Below are positions 1-8,670 of a DNA stretch of 40,603 nucleotides, piece after piece. The DNA is from a virus. The notes under the pieces are model-generated. The model was given only the letters and a program-made list of their open reading frames with translations. It was not told the origin of the DNA and searched no databases. The stretch covers positions 1-40,603 of IMG/VR virus record IMGVR_UViG_3300047997_000109. One strand, 5' to 3'. Position numbers and translations under genes: made by a program. Each line of letters begins with the position of its first letter. The first letter of the stretch is position 1.

Positions 1-2
1 CA

Positions 3-179
3 GAATGGCATCGATATCGGTACTTGAAAGAAGCGATATACAAGTATATCGATGACTATGTTGACAATGACACAATAATGACTGATATTCTAAATATTGT
101 GTGTGAGCGTCAAGAGACTGCACACGCTGAATACCTCAAATTAGAGGATCTTGAGCTAAAACTAGATTTTAGAGACTAA
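3..179 (+). CDS. C-terminal fragment of a small unknown protein
   Basis: An open frame enters from the left edge and runs 58 codons to TAA at 177-179, so the start codon lies outside the window. The visible part is acidic and probably helical, beginning EWHRYLKEAIYKYIDDYVDN and ending LKLDFRD. No domain is recognised. It sits five bases ahead of the next gene, in the same direction, consistent with a run of small co-transcribed genes. The lack of stops, the acidic soluble composition and the tight junction support a real gene; the function is unknown. Confidence 0.6.
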   Translation, partial: EWHRYRYLKEAIYKYIDDYVDNDTIMTDILNIVCERQETAHAEYLKLEDLELKLDFRD

Positions 180-184
180 ATCTT

Positions 185-499
185 ATGCTTTCTACCGCCT
201 ATCGCCTTCGACTAGAAGGTATTTGTAAAAAGATCGCAAACAAGGAGGAAGTACAATTAGACGATATGATCTGGGCAGAAAAGCTTGCTAAATCTCACAC
301 ACTTGCTAGGGATTGGTTAAAGCAAGCACGACGCCAAGCAGCACAAGACATTGAAGAAGGTAGTACCGACGATTTTCTGAATAGGATGGGTTTAGGAGAC
401 CCCGATCCATCCAATCATAAAACGGGGTTCAACAGTGCTGATGACATTAAAGATTGGTTTCAACGAGACAAACCTGATGATTGGAGGCAGCGAGATTGA
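185..499 (+). CDS. Small conserved-type cyanophage protein, function unknown
   Basis: This 104-residue protein starts at ATG 185, five bases after the preceding stop. It is predicted soluble and helical in the first half (residues 1-55, rich in Lys/Arg/Glu, with a segment around LAKSHTLARDWLKQARRQAA) and acidic with a Trp near the C-terminus (DDWRQRD). It looks like the small proteins that lie just before tail genes in T4-like cyanophages, but I cannot name it. Its stop overlaps the proposed TTG start of the next gene, suggesting translational coupling. Confidence 0.7.
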   Translation: MLSTAYRLRLEGICKKIANKEEVQLDDMIWAEKLAKSHTLARDWLKQARRQAAQDIEEGSTDDFLNRMGLGDPDPSNHKTGFNSADDIKDWFQRDKPDDWRQRD

Positions 500-795
500 G
501 TAGTAAGATGATGTTCTTAGTTGCTAATGGCGACAACAAATGCATCACTCACGATGGATACATTCAACTCGGTAGTTTCTGCCATAGTGTAGATAAACAT
601 CTTGAGCTGTGTCCCGAACAAGAATGGCAAGTTACCTATTGGATGCCTGATCCATTCTATATGAGATATCCGAGACCAAACTATCAGCATACAATGAAGG
701 CGAACGAAGGTTCTCCTAAAACTGATAATGCCACTGATAGTAGACCAAGAGACTTTCCAGATCAAGCTACAAACAGATTAGAAAGAACATTATGA
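496..795 (+). CDS. Small unknown protein, probable TTG start
   Basis: The frame is open from 481, but the best start is TTG at 496: it overlaps the previous stop (497-499) and has GGAGG at 483-487, eight bases upstream, an ideal Shine-Dalgarno spacing. The first ATG (508) would leave that site 20 bases away. The product is then 99 residues. It has a Cys/His-containing N-terminal half (MFLVANGDNKCITHDGY) and a polar, probably disordered C-terminal tail after about residue 65. No known domain is recognised. It ends by overlapping the start of a small membrane protein gene. Confidence 0.65.
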   Translation: MSSKMMFLVANGDNKCITHDGYIQLGSFCHSVDKHLELCPEQEWQVTYWMPDPFYMRYPRPNYQHTMKANEGSPKTDNATDSRPRDFPDQATNRLERTL

Positions 796-1007
796 CAAAT
801 GTGATTGTCCCTATGAGAGTATTGGGCAGTGGTCTCGTGATCATTGCTTATTTTACTATCCTCCATATCAATACAACGTTCGGTGTCGCACTCAATTTCT
901 TGGGTGACTGTGCTACACTCCCTTACTTTGTAATGACAAAATCTTGGGACATCGTTATTATGGTTACATTCCTCTTAGTTATTTCATTGTCCAAATTATT
1001 GTCGTAG
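792..1007 (+). CDS. Small membrane protein with two transmembrane segments
   Basis: A 71-residue protein starts at ATG 792, overlapping the previous stop by four bases. Two hydrophobic stretches, about residues 9-27 (around GSGLVIIAYFTILHI) and 51-70 (around DIVIMVTFLLVISLSKLL), are long enough to cross the membrane. They are joined by a loop containing one Cys and the segment PYFVMTKSWD. Its role is unknown: small phage membrane proteins can be holins, superinfection-exclusion proteins or lysis regulators, but there is no adjacent endolysin here, so a holin call is not justified. Confidence 0.65.
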   Translation: MTNVIVPMRVLGSGLVIIAYFTILHINTTFGVALNFLGDCATLPYFVMTKSWDIVIMVTFLLVISLSKLLS

Positions 1008-1014
1008 AAAAACG

Positions 1015-1242
1015 ATGTTCGATAGTCCAGAAGCACCTATTGAAGGTGAAGTTGATAAGTGGGGGTTTACGATTAAACCCGCTATCAGTGATACAGATTT
1101 AATTATTATGTGTTTGAAGAACGCTCCTTGTGGAGCTGACCGAAAGCAAGTTGACAGATTGGTCAAACATTATGAAAACGGAGAAGATTCAATTCTGAAG
1201 CTGTATCAACACCCTTGGTATGAACAAAATGGAAAGAGTTGA
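1015..1242 (+). CDS. Small unknown acidic protein
   Basis: A 75-residue protein starts at ATG 1015, seven bases after the previous stop. It is soluble, with a WGFTIKPAISDTDLIIM core and a C-terminal helical part (RKQVDRLVKHYENGEDSILK) ending in an aromatic HPWYEQNGKS. No domain is recognised. The next gene overlaps its last 23 bases in another frame, as is common in this compact cluster. Confidence 0.65.
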   Translation: MFDSPEAPIEGEVDKWGFTIKPAISDTDLIIMCLKNAPCGADRKQVDRLVKHYENGEDSILKLYQHPWYEQNGKS

Positions 1243-1462
1243 GATCACTCCTCAAACATATATTGATATGAATAAGGAGTTTGAGGAGGAAGATTATCCC
1301 TTCCGAATTACTGTCCCTACACAGGAAACGATTGATAAGTGGCAATCACAACCATCACCACCTTATCAGACACCCCCACCAATAGATATGGTTGCTGAAA
1401 TGTGGGCAGAGCACAATAGAATAGAAGAAGAACGCAAACTGCAACTTGAGCTTGACTTATGA
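1220..1462 (+). CDS. Small Pro-rich unknown protein
   Basis: An 80-residue protein starts at ATG 1220 within the end of the preceding gene; ATG 1229 is an alternative start. It is very acidic with a Pro-rich middle (SQPSPPYQTPPPIDM, about residues 44-58) and an acidic, helical C-terminus (EHNRIEEERKLQLELDL). It could be a linker-type or regulatory protein; no family is recognised. The next gene starts at ATG 1459, overlapping its stop. Confidence 0.6.
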   Translation: MNKMERVEITPQTYIDMNKEFEEEDYPFRITVPTQETIDKWQSQPSPPYQTPPPIDMVAEMWAEHNRIEEERKLQLELDL

Positions 1463-1605
1463 AAGATGCTGCTAAATTCGCACTCGAAATCCAACTAGAT
1501 AACATATGCAAAATATTGGGTGGTGAAGCAACTCACTATATTTGCACTGATAAAAAGACCCAACATCAGAAAATTGTAATTACCTACGATCACAAGGAGA
1601 AGTAA
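1459..1605 (+). CDS. 48-residue unknown protein
   Basis: A short gene of 48 codons starts at ATG 1459, overlapping the previous stop, and ends in TAA 1603-1605, whose last A begins the next ATG. Both junctions are of the overlapping type that marks translational coupling. The product begins MKDAAKFALEIQLDNICKIL, contains two Cys, and ends in a strand-like segment (HQKIVITYDHKEK). A Shine-Dalgarno-like AAGGAGAAG for the thioredoxin gene lies inside its 3' end. Function unknown. Confidence 0.6.
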   Translation: MKDAAKFALEIQLDNICKILGGEATHYICTDKKTQHQKIVITYDHKEK

Positions 1606-1901
1606 TGAACCGATTTTTGCTGTTTACCAAGGACTCCTGTGGTCCTTGTGGTTTGGTTAAAAAATACATCAAAGCTCTTCACGATGAAAGAGAGAGTCTG
1701 ATTGAACAAATAGAGTTGGAAGACTTCAGTGATACTCCTATTCCAGAAGAAAATCTTGCTCTTGCTAAAAAATATGGCGTAACTGCTACTCCTGTTTTTC
1801 TAGTTATTTCTCCCTCAGGACTATTGCTGGAAAAACGAATTGGTGGTTTGCCAATTACTCAATCTGTTCGTAAACTTTGGGGTCAATATGGTACTAACTA
1901 A
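1605..1901 (+). CDS. Thioredoxin-family protein
   Basis: This 98-residue protein has a thioredoxin fold signature: a first strand (RFLLFTKDS), the redox-active motif Cys12-Gly-Pro-Cys15, a helix, and the cis-proline region VTATPVFLVI (Thr62-Pro63). CGPC is the standard thioredoxin dithiol motif, so it should be a competent disulphide reductase in the host cytoplasm. It may feed ribonucleotide reductase or fold virion proteins; phage thioredoxins and glutaredoxins often serve nucleotide reduction (family knowledge). The start at ATG 1605 overlaps the preceding stop and has AAGGAGAAG just upstream. The glutaredoxin-like gene at 1888 overlaps its end. Confidence 0.85.
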   Translation: MNRFLLFTKDSCGPCGLVKKYIKALHDERESLIEQIELEDFSDTPIPEENLALAKKYGVTATPVFLVISPSGLLLEKRIGGLPITQSVRKLWGQYGTN

Positions 1902-2142
1902 AACCGCAGTTATATACTCTAACAGTAGTCAAGAGTGTGATCGTATGGCACAACTTTTGAAGAAAATTGAAGGTGTTGAAGACTTTCATAGATATGAGCT
2001 AGGAAAAGACTTTGAAGATTATCAATTCAGAAATGAATTTGGAAATGAAGCAACTTATCCTCAATGTGCAATTGGTATGACGCACATTGGCGATATGAAG
2101 ACTACACTTCGATATATGTCAGACAAAGGAATGTTCGTCTGA
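1888..2142 (+). CDS. Glutaredoxin-like protein with SQEC in place of CxxC
   Basis: The frame is open from 1840, but ATG 1888 gives a natural start (MVLTKTAVIYSNSS) and a thioredoxin-fold protein of 84 residues. The glutaredoxin pattern is visible: a first strand (TAVIYS), an active-site loop, a helix, the cis-proline motif TYPQ (Pro58) and a following glycine/helix segment HIGDMKTTLRYM typical of glutaredoxins. The first active-site cysteine is missing: where glutaredoxins have CPYC this protein has Ser14-Gln15-Glu16-Cys17. Only Cys17 and the non-equivalent Cys60 remain, so it may act through one thiol or be a binding or structural variant. It overlaps the thioredoxin gene and ends at the late promoter motif. 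Confidence 0.7.
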   Translation: MVLTKTAVIYSNSSQECDRMAQLLKKIEGVEDFHRYELGKDFEDYQFRNEFGNEATYPQCAIGMTHIGDMKTTLRYMSDKGMFV

Positions 2143-2148
2143 TAAATA
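2141..2148 (+). promoter_or_regulatory. T4-type late promoter motif GATAAATA
   Basis: GATAAATA overlaps the stop of the glutaredoxin-like gene and lies 37 bases ahead of the ATG of the giant 2161-residue structural gene. It matches the NATAAATA/TATAAATA octamer recognised by the T4-type late sigma factor gp55 (known for T4, and reported for cyanophages). No -35 element is expected. Confidence 0.6.
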
Positions 2149-2184
2149 CCAAGACAGGACCACCATCATAATAATTTTTAGGTA

Positions 2185-5100
2185 ATGGCACTTACCAGAC
2201 TAGAGAATCTAATTTCCAGTAAAACTGGGCGTTTTGTTTATGTTTCTCCTGATGACTTTAATGCGTCGGATGATGTGAACAACAGGGGCAACTCCCCAAC
2301 TCGACCATTTAAGAGTATTCAGCGAGCTTTTCTCGAAGTTGCTAGATTTTCGTATAAATCGGGTCCTGATAACGATCGATTTGACGAATTTACAGTCGTG
2401 TTGTCTCCTGGAGACCACTATATTGACAACCGTCCTGGTGTTCTTTCTGTTAACGATATCGCAGATTTCACATCTAATGTGAACTTTGACTTAGGCAACT
2501 CCCAAAACGATCTCTACAAGTTTAACTCAACAACTGGTGGTGTTATTGTTCCTAGAGGTACCTCCTTGGTGGGTATGGACCTCAGGAAGACAAAGATTCG
2601 TCCTCTGTATGTGCCAAACCCAACAGATGTGTCGGTTCCAAAGACATCTATTTTTAATGTAACTGGTGGGTGTTACTTCTGGCAATTCTCTATCTTTGAT
2701 GGTAAGCAGAAGGTATACTTTGATGCTTCTGGAAATAAAGCTGACCCAACTTTTTCTCACCACAAGATTACAAACTTTGAGTTTGCAGATGCTGAAGATC
2801 TGCAACTCTACTACGACAAAATTGGTGACGCATATGAAAATATGGTCGTCGATATTAACGTTGACGGTGCTATTCAAGAGACGGATCTTGAAAACCGTAT
2901 TGTGGGTCCACTCTCTGACAAAAAGGTTATTGAGTCGATCACTCCACAGGCATTGGGTGGTAATGCAACTGAAATTAGAGTTAAAACGAAAGCACCTCAC
3001 GGTTATTTCGTAGCTCAATTTGTTACCATCGATGATACTGGACTAACTAATGATCTGCACGGTTCATTCCTGATTACACGTCTGGATCCCGCAGATAACA
3101 CTCTTTTCTACTATCGTGTCAACCAGTCAATTCCGACATTGATCTCTGGTCAGACATATACGACAGCTTCTCTTCCTCCTAACAGACTGAATGAGAACGC
3201 TGTTGTTCAGGCAGAGATTGATACTGTTGACTCTGCATCTCCTTATATCTTTAACCTGTCGATCCGTTCTACTTGGGGTCTGGCAGGTATGCACGCTGAT
3301 GGATCCAAGGTTACTGGATTCAAGTCGATGGTGTGTGCTCAGTACACGGGCGTTTCGTTGCAGAAAGACGATCGTGCGTTTACTAAGTTCAACGAAGAAA
3401 CTGCGCAGTTTGAATCTGCTTGGAACGGTGTTGCTGTTACTGACCCTGAAGAACTGGCAACTGGTTCGTTTGCTACCACTCCTTATCACACAGATGGTAG
3501 AGCATACTTTAAGAATGAGTGGAGAAACGCTCACGTTAGATTGTCGAATGATGCGTTCATTCAGGCTGTGTCCATCTTCGCGGTGGGTTTTGCAGATCAC
3601 TTCCTGATTGAGTCTGGTGCTGACATTTCAATCACCAACTCTAACTCTAACTTCGGTAACACCGCTCTGGATGCTATCGGATTTAAGGGATTTGCTTTCT
3701 TCCAAGACAAGCACGGTTTCGTTACTGATATTGTTCCTCCACAAACAATTGATCTAGACGATACTACCCAACCTCCATACTACGGTATTGATATTCTTGG
3801 TTCTAAGGAACCAGCTGGTTCTACTCGTGTTTACCTTTCAGGCGAACCTGAGGAAATTGCTGATCCTGATAGCACACCAACTTACATTCTGCAGGATTAT
3901 AAAGTTGGTTCTAAGCGTGAAGATAGAATTTATGCTAAGCTAGATCCTGATATTTCTGCTGGTGAATCTGGTCCTCAGGAAAGGTCAGCACAACTTACTC
4001 CATCTGGTTTCGACACCTTTACGGTGAGCAGTCTGGCAACTGCTACTCAGTCAGTGCAGAATGCTCTGGGTGAGACTATTGTATATCGTGCTACGATCTT
4101 CTCCTGCCCTGAAGCACACGGTCTGTATACAGGCACACCTGTTCGTTTAGTTCCAACACGGGTCAATCCTAATATTGGCAACGAACTAGTCAGACTACCT
4201 AAAGGTCTGGAAGCAAACACTGTTTATTATGTAATTGCTCCTGGTCGCCATACAGCGCCTGTACCGCCCGATCAGACTTTCCCTACAGAAGACCTCAACA
4301 CATTCCTTCTGGCAGCATCTGAGGATGATGCAGCTGCGGGTAACGCAATTAATATCCCCGAGGCATTGAACGCTGGCGTTCAGATCTCGATGCAGCAGTA
4401 CATCTTTGATGTCAACCCAACTCCATTTAAGTACAAGGTCGTCAATGCTGACCCTGCTACTAATGAATTTACTTTAGAATCTTCTCACGTTTTTGATAAA
4501 GGTTTTGCTACTAAAGCAGCAACTCCTGTTTTCTTCCGTGCTAAGCCTGGTTCGCAACTGCCTGGTGGTATTGATGCGAACAAGATGTATTATGCCATTT
4601 ACGATAATACTGCTGGTAATACTAATAAGTTAAAGGTTGCATTGTCATCAGCACTTGCTATTCAAGGTGGTGGTGTTCCATATTCATTTACATCTAGTGG
4701 TACTGTTGGTGTTACCAATCAAGATGAAGTCTTTATCTTCTCCTGTAATACTAGGCATCCTCTAAAATATGACCCTGAGATGACTGCATCTCCTGGTCGT
4801 AATGGTCTGTGGTATCTGAATGTACTAAACACAGCTCAGCAACCAAACCAAATCTATCAACGTGTTTCCACTCTTGCGGAGTATGTTAATGAAGAAGTCA
4901 TCACAACTTCCAACACCTATATCAAGCGTGTCAACGATCGCCGTAGGGAAGATGACCGTATCTATAGACTCAGATACGTTGTACCAAAGGAAATTGACAA
5001 CGTTAGAGAACCCTTGCTCGGTTATGTCCTTAAGGTCAGAACTGACGAGAATAGAAGACTAAGACCTCAGAAGATTGTTCTGGAAGCTGTTGATGCAACT

Positions 5101-8100
5101 ACTGATATTCCCGTCTTCTTTGGTGATTCTCCGACTGTTGATCCTGCTAGTGGAGACAACCTCGCAATTGAAGCAGATTATAATTACGATCCCTATCTGA
5201 CTGGCAACAGCAAGTCTTTGGTGTCTGATTGTGGTATCAAATTTACCATCGAATCTGCCAGACTAAAGAATATTAGTGGTACCGATCGCATTGAATTGAC
5301 GGTCTTCGATCACACAATTAATACTAATATTGCTGCTGGTACAGCTTTAGCATCAGGTACAATTTTAACTGAGGTTAAACTCTCCAGTGTTACAGGTACT
5401 TTCACGCTAGGACTTGCAGTTGCTTGGTCTGGTTTCTCTGATAGCAGTGAGATTAGTGGCAACTTGCCTGTCGTTCATAAAGTTTATATTGAGGGTGGTA
5501 CTACTCGTTTAGTCCTTCGTAGTGATTTCCCTCTACTGCCTACTCTGAAGTATAATGATAGTACCACTACTATTTTTGCTAGTGGTTCTGCAACTGGTAT
5601 TCTCGCTGAGAAACCCAATGGTGGTCGTGACGACTTTAAAGATTACGAATCTGATCTCGGCAAACAGTATGTTATCCGTAATGCCCCTGCTTACACGCTG
5701 ACTCCTGGAGACTTTGTTCGTGATGAAGCTGACGGTAACCAGAAAGATTATAAGATTGTCAGTGTTACTGATGTTGAGGAAGTTGAAAACACTTACTATG
5801 TGTATCGCGTTAAGACTCTGCGCCGCAGAATCTATAACCAACAGGATGGTATTTACTACCTGACTTGTTTACGTGGTGACTTCTCGCCTTCAGTTTCTGA
5901 GTTTAATACATTCAAGTTCGGACATCCTACCGAAAGACTGTATCCTGAGCTATTTGCTGACGATCCTCTGTGGTTTGACCCTGATGGTGATGGATCGCAG
6001 ATTAAAGATGCTCCTGCCAGTAATTCTGTTGCTGATAACTATGTCCACGGTCTCGTGGTTGCTGATGATAACAAGAACAGTGTCACAAAAGAAGCAGTTG
6101 AATCTCTCCTTCTCAACGTAGAGAGAAATACGACTGTTACTCTCAGTGCAATGGATGGTAAGGCGGTTGCTTCTCGCGAAGATCGTCTAATCGGTGTTGA
6201 GGGTACTAGTAGTGCTGTTGCTGATAGACGAATCTATATGGAGCTGCGTCGTCCTTCACAGGCACGTTCTGGCAACCATACTTTTGAATACACTGGTTTC
6301 GGTCCTGGTAACTACTCCACTGCATTCCCCTCTAGACAGGAGTATGTGCTCTCTGACGATGAAGTCCTGTTCTCTCAGGCGAAGCGTCAAGACGGCGGTG
6401 TGGTCTTCTACTCTGGTCTGAACGCTAACGGTGACCTGTTCGTGGGTAACCAGCGTATCAACGCTATCTCTGGTGAAGAGACTAAGATTGATGACTCCGT
6501 GCTGCGAGTCGCTGGTGAGAACCAAGATGAAGAGTCCAACACTAACGATGTCACAGTTGACACTCTAACTGTCAACAACAAAGTTAAGTTTGACTTGATC
6601 AATGACTTCCAGATCTCTGCACCTGGTGGTACATTCTTCTCTACCCCTGTTACGATTGAGGTTGGTGATCAGTTTGCTGACAGCTCCGATGACCCTGGTT
6701 CTCTGACAATTAAGTCAGTTGCTAACACTGGTATTGCTGGTGTTGACCCTGCACTGGTTGAGACTGATATGGTCTTCAACCCTCCATTTAAACCAAACAC
6801 TATTCAGTTCGCTGTTTGGGAACTTAACCCCAGAAACATTTCCTCTGGTCTTAATTATTCGATCAAGACATCGAAAGACAAGACAGTTCCTGCATCCGAA
6901 AGCTTTAAGCAAGAGGGTACAATTGAACTGCGTGGTACTGAAACTGTTGGTGAAGCACATAGAATTGCTAATGTCAACTATAACACCACGGTGGGTTGGA
7001 TCTGGTGTCAGACTGATGGATTCCAGCAAGGTGAGACTCCCTCCTATGGATGGAGAGAGTGGGGTGTTATTGGTGCGGACGCACTAACCACGTACACCAC
7101 TGGCACTGGTTCTACTTCGATTGCTACAGGCAACGATATGCGTCTGGGGGTCAACCTGAAGAATACTCGCGTTACCAACGGTAGCGTGATTCCTCTGCAG
7201 ACTCTGGACGTTGAGGGTTCTGGTATCTTCCGCAACTCTCTATGGGCTGGTGGCGATAACCTTAACCCAACTGGTATCCACACCTTCCGTGCTTTCGATG
7301 ATGATGGCAACGGCGTGGGTCGTGTCTCTATCAACACGGGTGATACAGCTGAAGTTGTTGGATCCATCGGTCTTTGGGTTGGTGGTGATATCATTGCCCG
7401 AGCTGGTGCTGTAGGCAGTGGAGAGAGCGAGGCAGTCGGTGGTGGTCAATCTAGTGGTAGCTTAACTATCGATGGCACATTCACTGCCCTCAGTGGTGGT
7501 CAACACGAGATGGTTGGTGATCTGACAGTCACTAAGGCACTCTATGTAAGAGGCGGTCTTAATAAGATGTACCAGATTGACTCTGGTTCTACTCTTAAGA
7601 GTGACATTGATCAGAGACAAGCAGATGATTCACTAAACTATGTGACATATGCTGGTCAAAACATTGTTGTTGGCGATGCAGTTTGGGGCAATGATCATTT
7701 TGACGATGCTTCTACTGCGAAGCTAGTTGTTAAGGCAGATGGTTCTGCTCGTATCGGTAATGCTAGCGGTGGTATCCAGATGGATGCCAATAGCAATGTG
7801 TCTATCGGTGAAGCAACTCCTAGCGCCACGGAGAAACTATGGGTCAATGGTTCTACTAAAATTGAGATCAGTGCTACTGAAGTCTTCACTATCTTTGATG
7901 ACGGTGATCTTCGACTGAAGGTAACACCTACTGGTCAGGTTGACTTTGTTGGTGATGGTACTGCTAGTGTTCCTAATTCTAGAATTGGTTCTACTGGATC
8001 CCTAACTCTGGGAGATGACTTTACTGTCAAGAAAGCAGATATTTCCACAGACACAACATTCTATATTGATTCTGCAACTGGTAATACCGCTGTTGGTAAC

Positions 8101-8670
8101 GACAGTGATAATACTGGTACACTTAGAGTTCATAGTAATGCAGCGTCATCAAATTCTACTTCTGGAGCTCTGATTGTTGATGGTGGTGCTGGTATCTTCG
8201 GTGACTTAAATGTCGGTGGAAATCAAATTGTCACTGGCAATATTGAACTTGAGGGCGGACAACTAGATGTAAATAGTGGTGGCTCTAATAACTTTAAAGT
8301 TAATACTGATGGTAGTATTGACATAAATCAAGTTACTGGTTACTTTACACCTACTGCTGGTCGTAAGTGGGAAGAAATTGATTCGGACATCACGGTAGTC
8401 AGTAACGTTAATTACTATGTTACTACATTTACTGGAACGCAAGTTGTGGTTACACTTCCTACATCACCTCAAAAAGGTGATCAGATTCGTTTCTTGGATG
8501 TTACTGATGCTTTGACTTACAATAAGCAAATTAAGATTACTACAGGATCTGGCAGCAGCAATCCTATTCAAGGAGATGCTGGTGGAGAATTAATTATTCA
8601 GACACCTGGCGCAGGTTTCGGTCTGCTTTATATCAACTCTGTTATTGGTTGGCGTATAATCGAACTCTAA
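2185..8670 (+). CDS. Giant virion structural/fibre protein, beta-helix N-terminus
   Basis: This 2161-residue protein is the first gene of the late block and has a late promoter motif upstream. Residues about 20-90 carry a pattern typical of right-handed beta-helix proteins (VSPDDFNASDDVNNRG, then SPTRPFKSIQRAFLEVA and VVLSPGDHYIDNR), resembling DUF1565/pectate-lyase-like starts. The long middle is beta-rich and lacks recognised motifs. The last ~380 residues have fibre-type repeats (for example SGALIVDGGAGIFGDLNVGG and NTAVGNDSDNTGTLRV) and end in a compact C-terminal domain (VVVTLPTSPQKGDQIRFLDV ... GWRIIEL), as in phage tail fibres. It should be a tail or baseplate-attached fibre component that contacts the host surface (inference). 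The stop overlaps the next ATG (TAATG). Confidence 0.8.
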   Translation: MALTRLENLISSKTGRFVYVSPDDFNASDDVNNRGNSPTRPFKSIQRAFLEVARFSYKSGPDNDRFDEFTVVLSPGDHYIDNRPGVLSVNDIADFTSNVNFDLGNSQNDLYKFNSTTGGVIVPRGTSLVGMDLRKTKIRPLYVPNPTDVSVPKTSIFNVTGGCYFWQFSIFDGKQKVYFDASGNKADPTFSHHKITNFEFADAEDLQLYYDKIGDAYENMVVDINVDGAIQETDLENRIVGPLSDKKVIESITPQALGGNATEIRVKTKAPHGYFVAQFVTIDDTGLTNDLHGSFLITRLDPADNTLFYYRVNQSIPTLISGQTYTTASLPPNRLNENAVVQAEIDTVDSASPYIFNLSIRSTWGLAGMHADGSKVTGFKSMVCAQYTGVSLQKDDRAFTKFNEETAQFESAWNGVAVTDPEELATGSFATTPYHTDGRAYFKNEWRNAHVRLSNDAFIQAVSIFAVGFADHFLIESGADISITNSNSNFGNTALDAIGFKGFAFFQDKHGFVTDIVPPQTIDLDDTTQPPYYGIDILGSKEPAGSTRVYLSGEPEEIADPDSTPTYILQDYKVGSKREDRIYAKLDPDISAGESGPQERSAQLTPSGFDTFTVSSLATATQSVQNALGETIVYRATIFSCPEAHGLYTGTPVRLVPTRVNPNIGNELVRLPKGLEANTVYYVIAPGRHTAPVPPDQTFPTEDLNTFLLAASEDDAAAGNAINIPEALNAGVQISMQQYIFDVNPTPFKYKVVNADPATNEFTLESSHVFDKGFATKAATPVFFRAKPGSQLPGGIDANKMYYAIYDNTAGNTNKLKVALSSALAIQGGGVPYSFTSSGTVGVTNQDEVFIFSCNTRHPLKYDPEMTASPGRNGLWYLNVLNTAQQPNQIYQRVSTLAEYVNEEVITTSNTYIKRVNDRRREDDRIYRLRYVVPKEIDNVREPLLGYVLKVRTDENRRLRPQKIVLEAVDATTDIPVFFGDSPTVDPASGDNLAIEADYNYDPYLTGNSKSLVSDCGIKFTIESARLKNISGTDRIELTVFDHTINTNIAAGTALASGTILTEVKLSSVTGTFTLGLAVAWSGFSDSSEISGNLPVVHKVYIEGGTTRLVLRSDFPLLPTLKYNDSTTTIFASGSATGILAEKPNGGRDDFKDYESDLGKQYVIRNAPAYTLTPGDFVRDEADGNQKDYKIVSVTDVEEVENTYYVYRVKTLRRRIYNQQDGIYYLTCLRGDFSPSVSEFNTFKFGHPTERLYPELFADDPLWFDPDGDGSQIKDAPASNSVADNYVHGLVVADDNKNSVTKEAVESLLLNVERNTTVTLSAMDGKAVASREDRLIGVEGTSSAVADRRIYMELRRPSQARSGNHTFEYTGFGPGNYSTAFPSRQEYVLSDDEVLFSQAKRQDGGVVFYSGLNANGDLFVGNQRINAISGEETKIDDSVLRVAGENQDEESNTNDVTVDTLTVNNKVKFDLINDFQISAPGGTFFSTPVTIEVGDQFADSSDDPGSLTIKSVANTGIAGVDPALVETDMVFNPPFKPNTIQFAVWELNPRNISSGLNYSIKTSKDKTVPASESFKQEGTIELRGTETVGEAHRIANVNYNTTVGWIWCQTDGFQQGETPSYGWREWGVIGADALTTYTTGTGSTSIATGNDMRLGVNLKNTRVTNGSVIPLQTLDVEGSGIFRNSLWAGGDNLNPTGIHTFRAFDDDGNGVGRVSINTGDTAEVVGSIGLWVGGDIIARAGAVGSGESEAVGGGQSSGSLTIDGTFTALSGGQHEMVGDLTVTKALYVRGGLNKMYQIDSGSTLKSDIDQRQADDSLNYVTYAGQNIVVGDAVWGNDHFDDASTAKLVVKADGSARIGNASGGIQMDANSNVSIGEATPSATEKLWVNGSTKIEISATEVFTIFDDGDLRLKVTPTGQVDFVGDGTASVPNSRIGSTGSLTLGDDFTVKKADISTDTTFYIDSATGNTAVGNDSDNTGTLRVHSNAASSNSTSGALIVDGGAGIFGDLNVGGNQIVTGNIELEGGQLDVNSGGSNNFKVNTDGSIDINQVTGYFTPTAGRKWEEIDSDITVVSNVNYYVTTFTGTQVVVTLPTSPQKGDQIRFLDVTDALTYNKQIKITTGSGSSNPIQGDAGGELIIQTPGAGFGLLYINSVIGWRIIEL

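Noticed and set aside
792-1007. Holin call for the two-segment membrane protein
   Set aside because: The size fits, but there is no endolysin next to it and no family signature; the lysozyme-like gene is 35 kb away.
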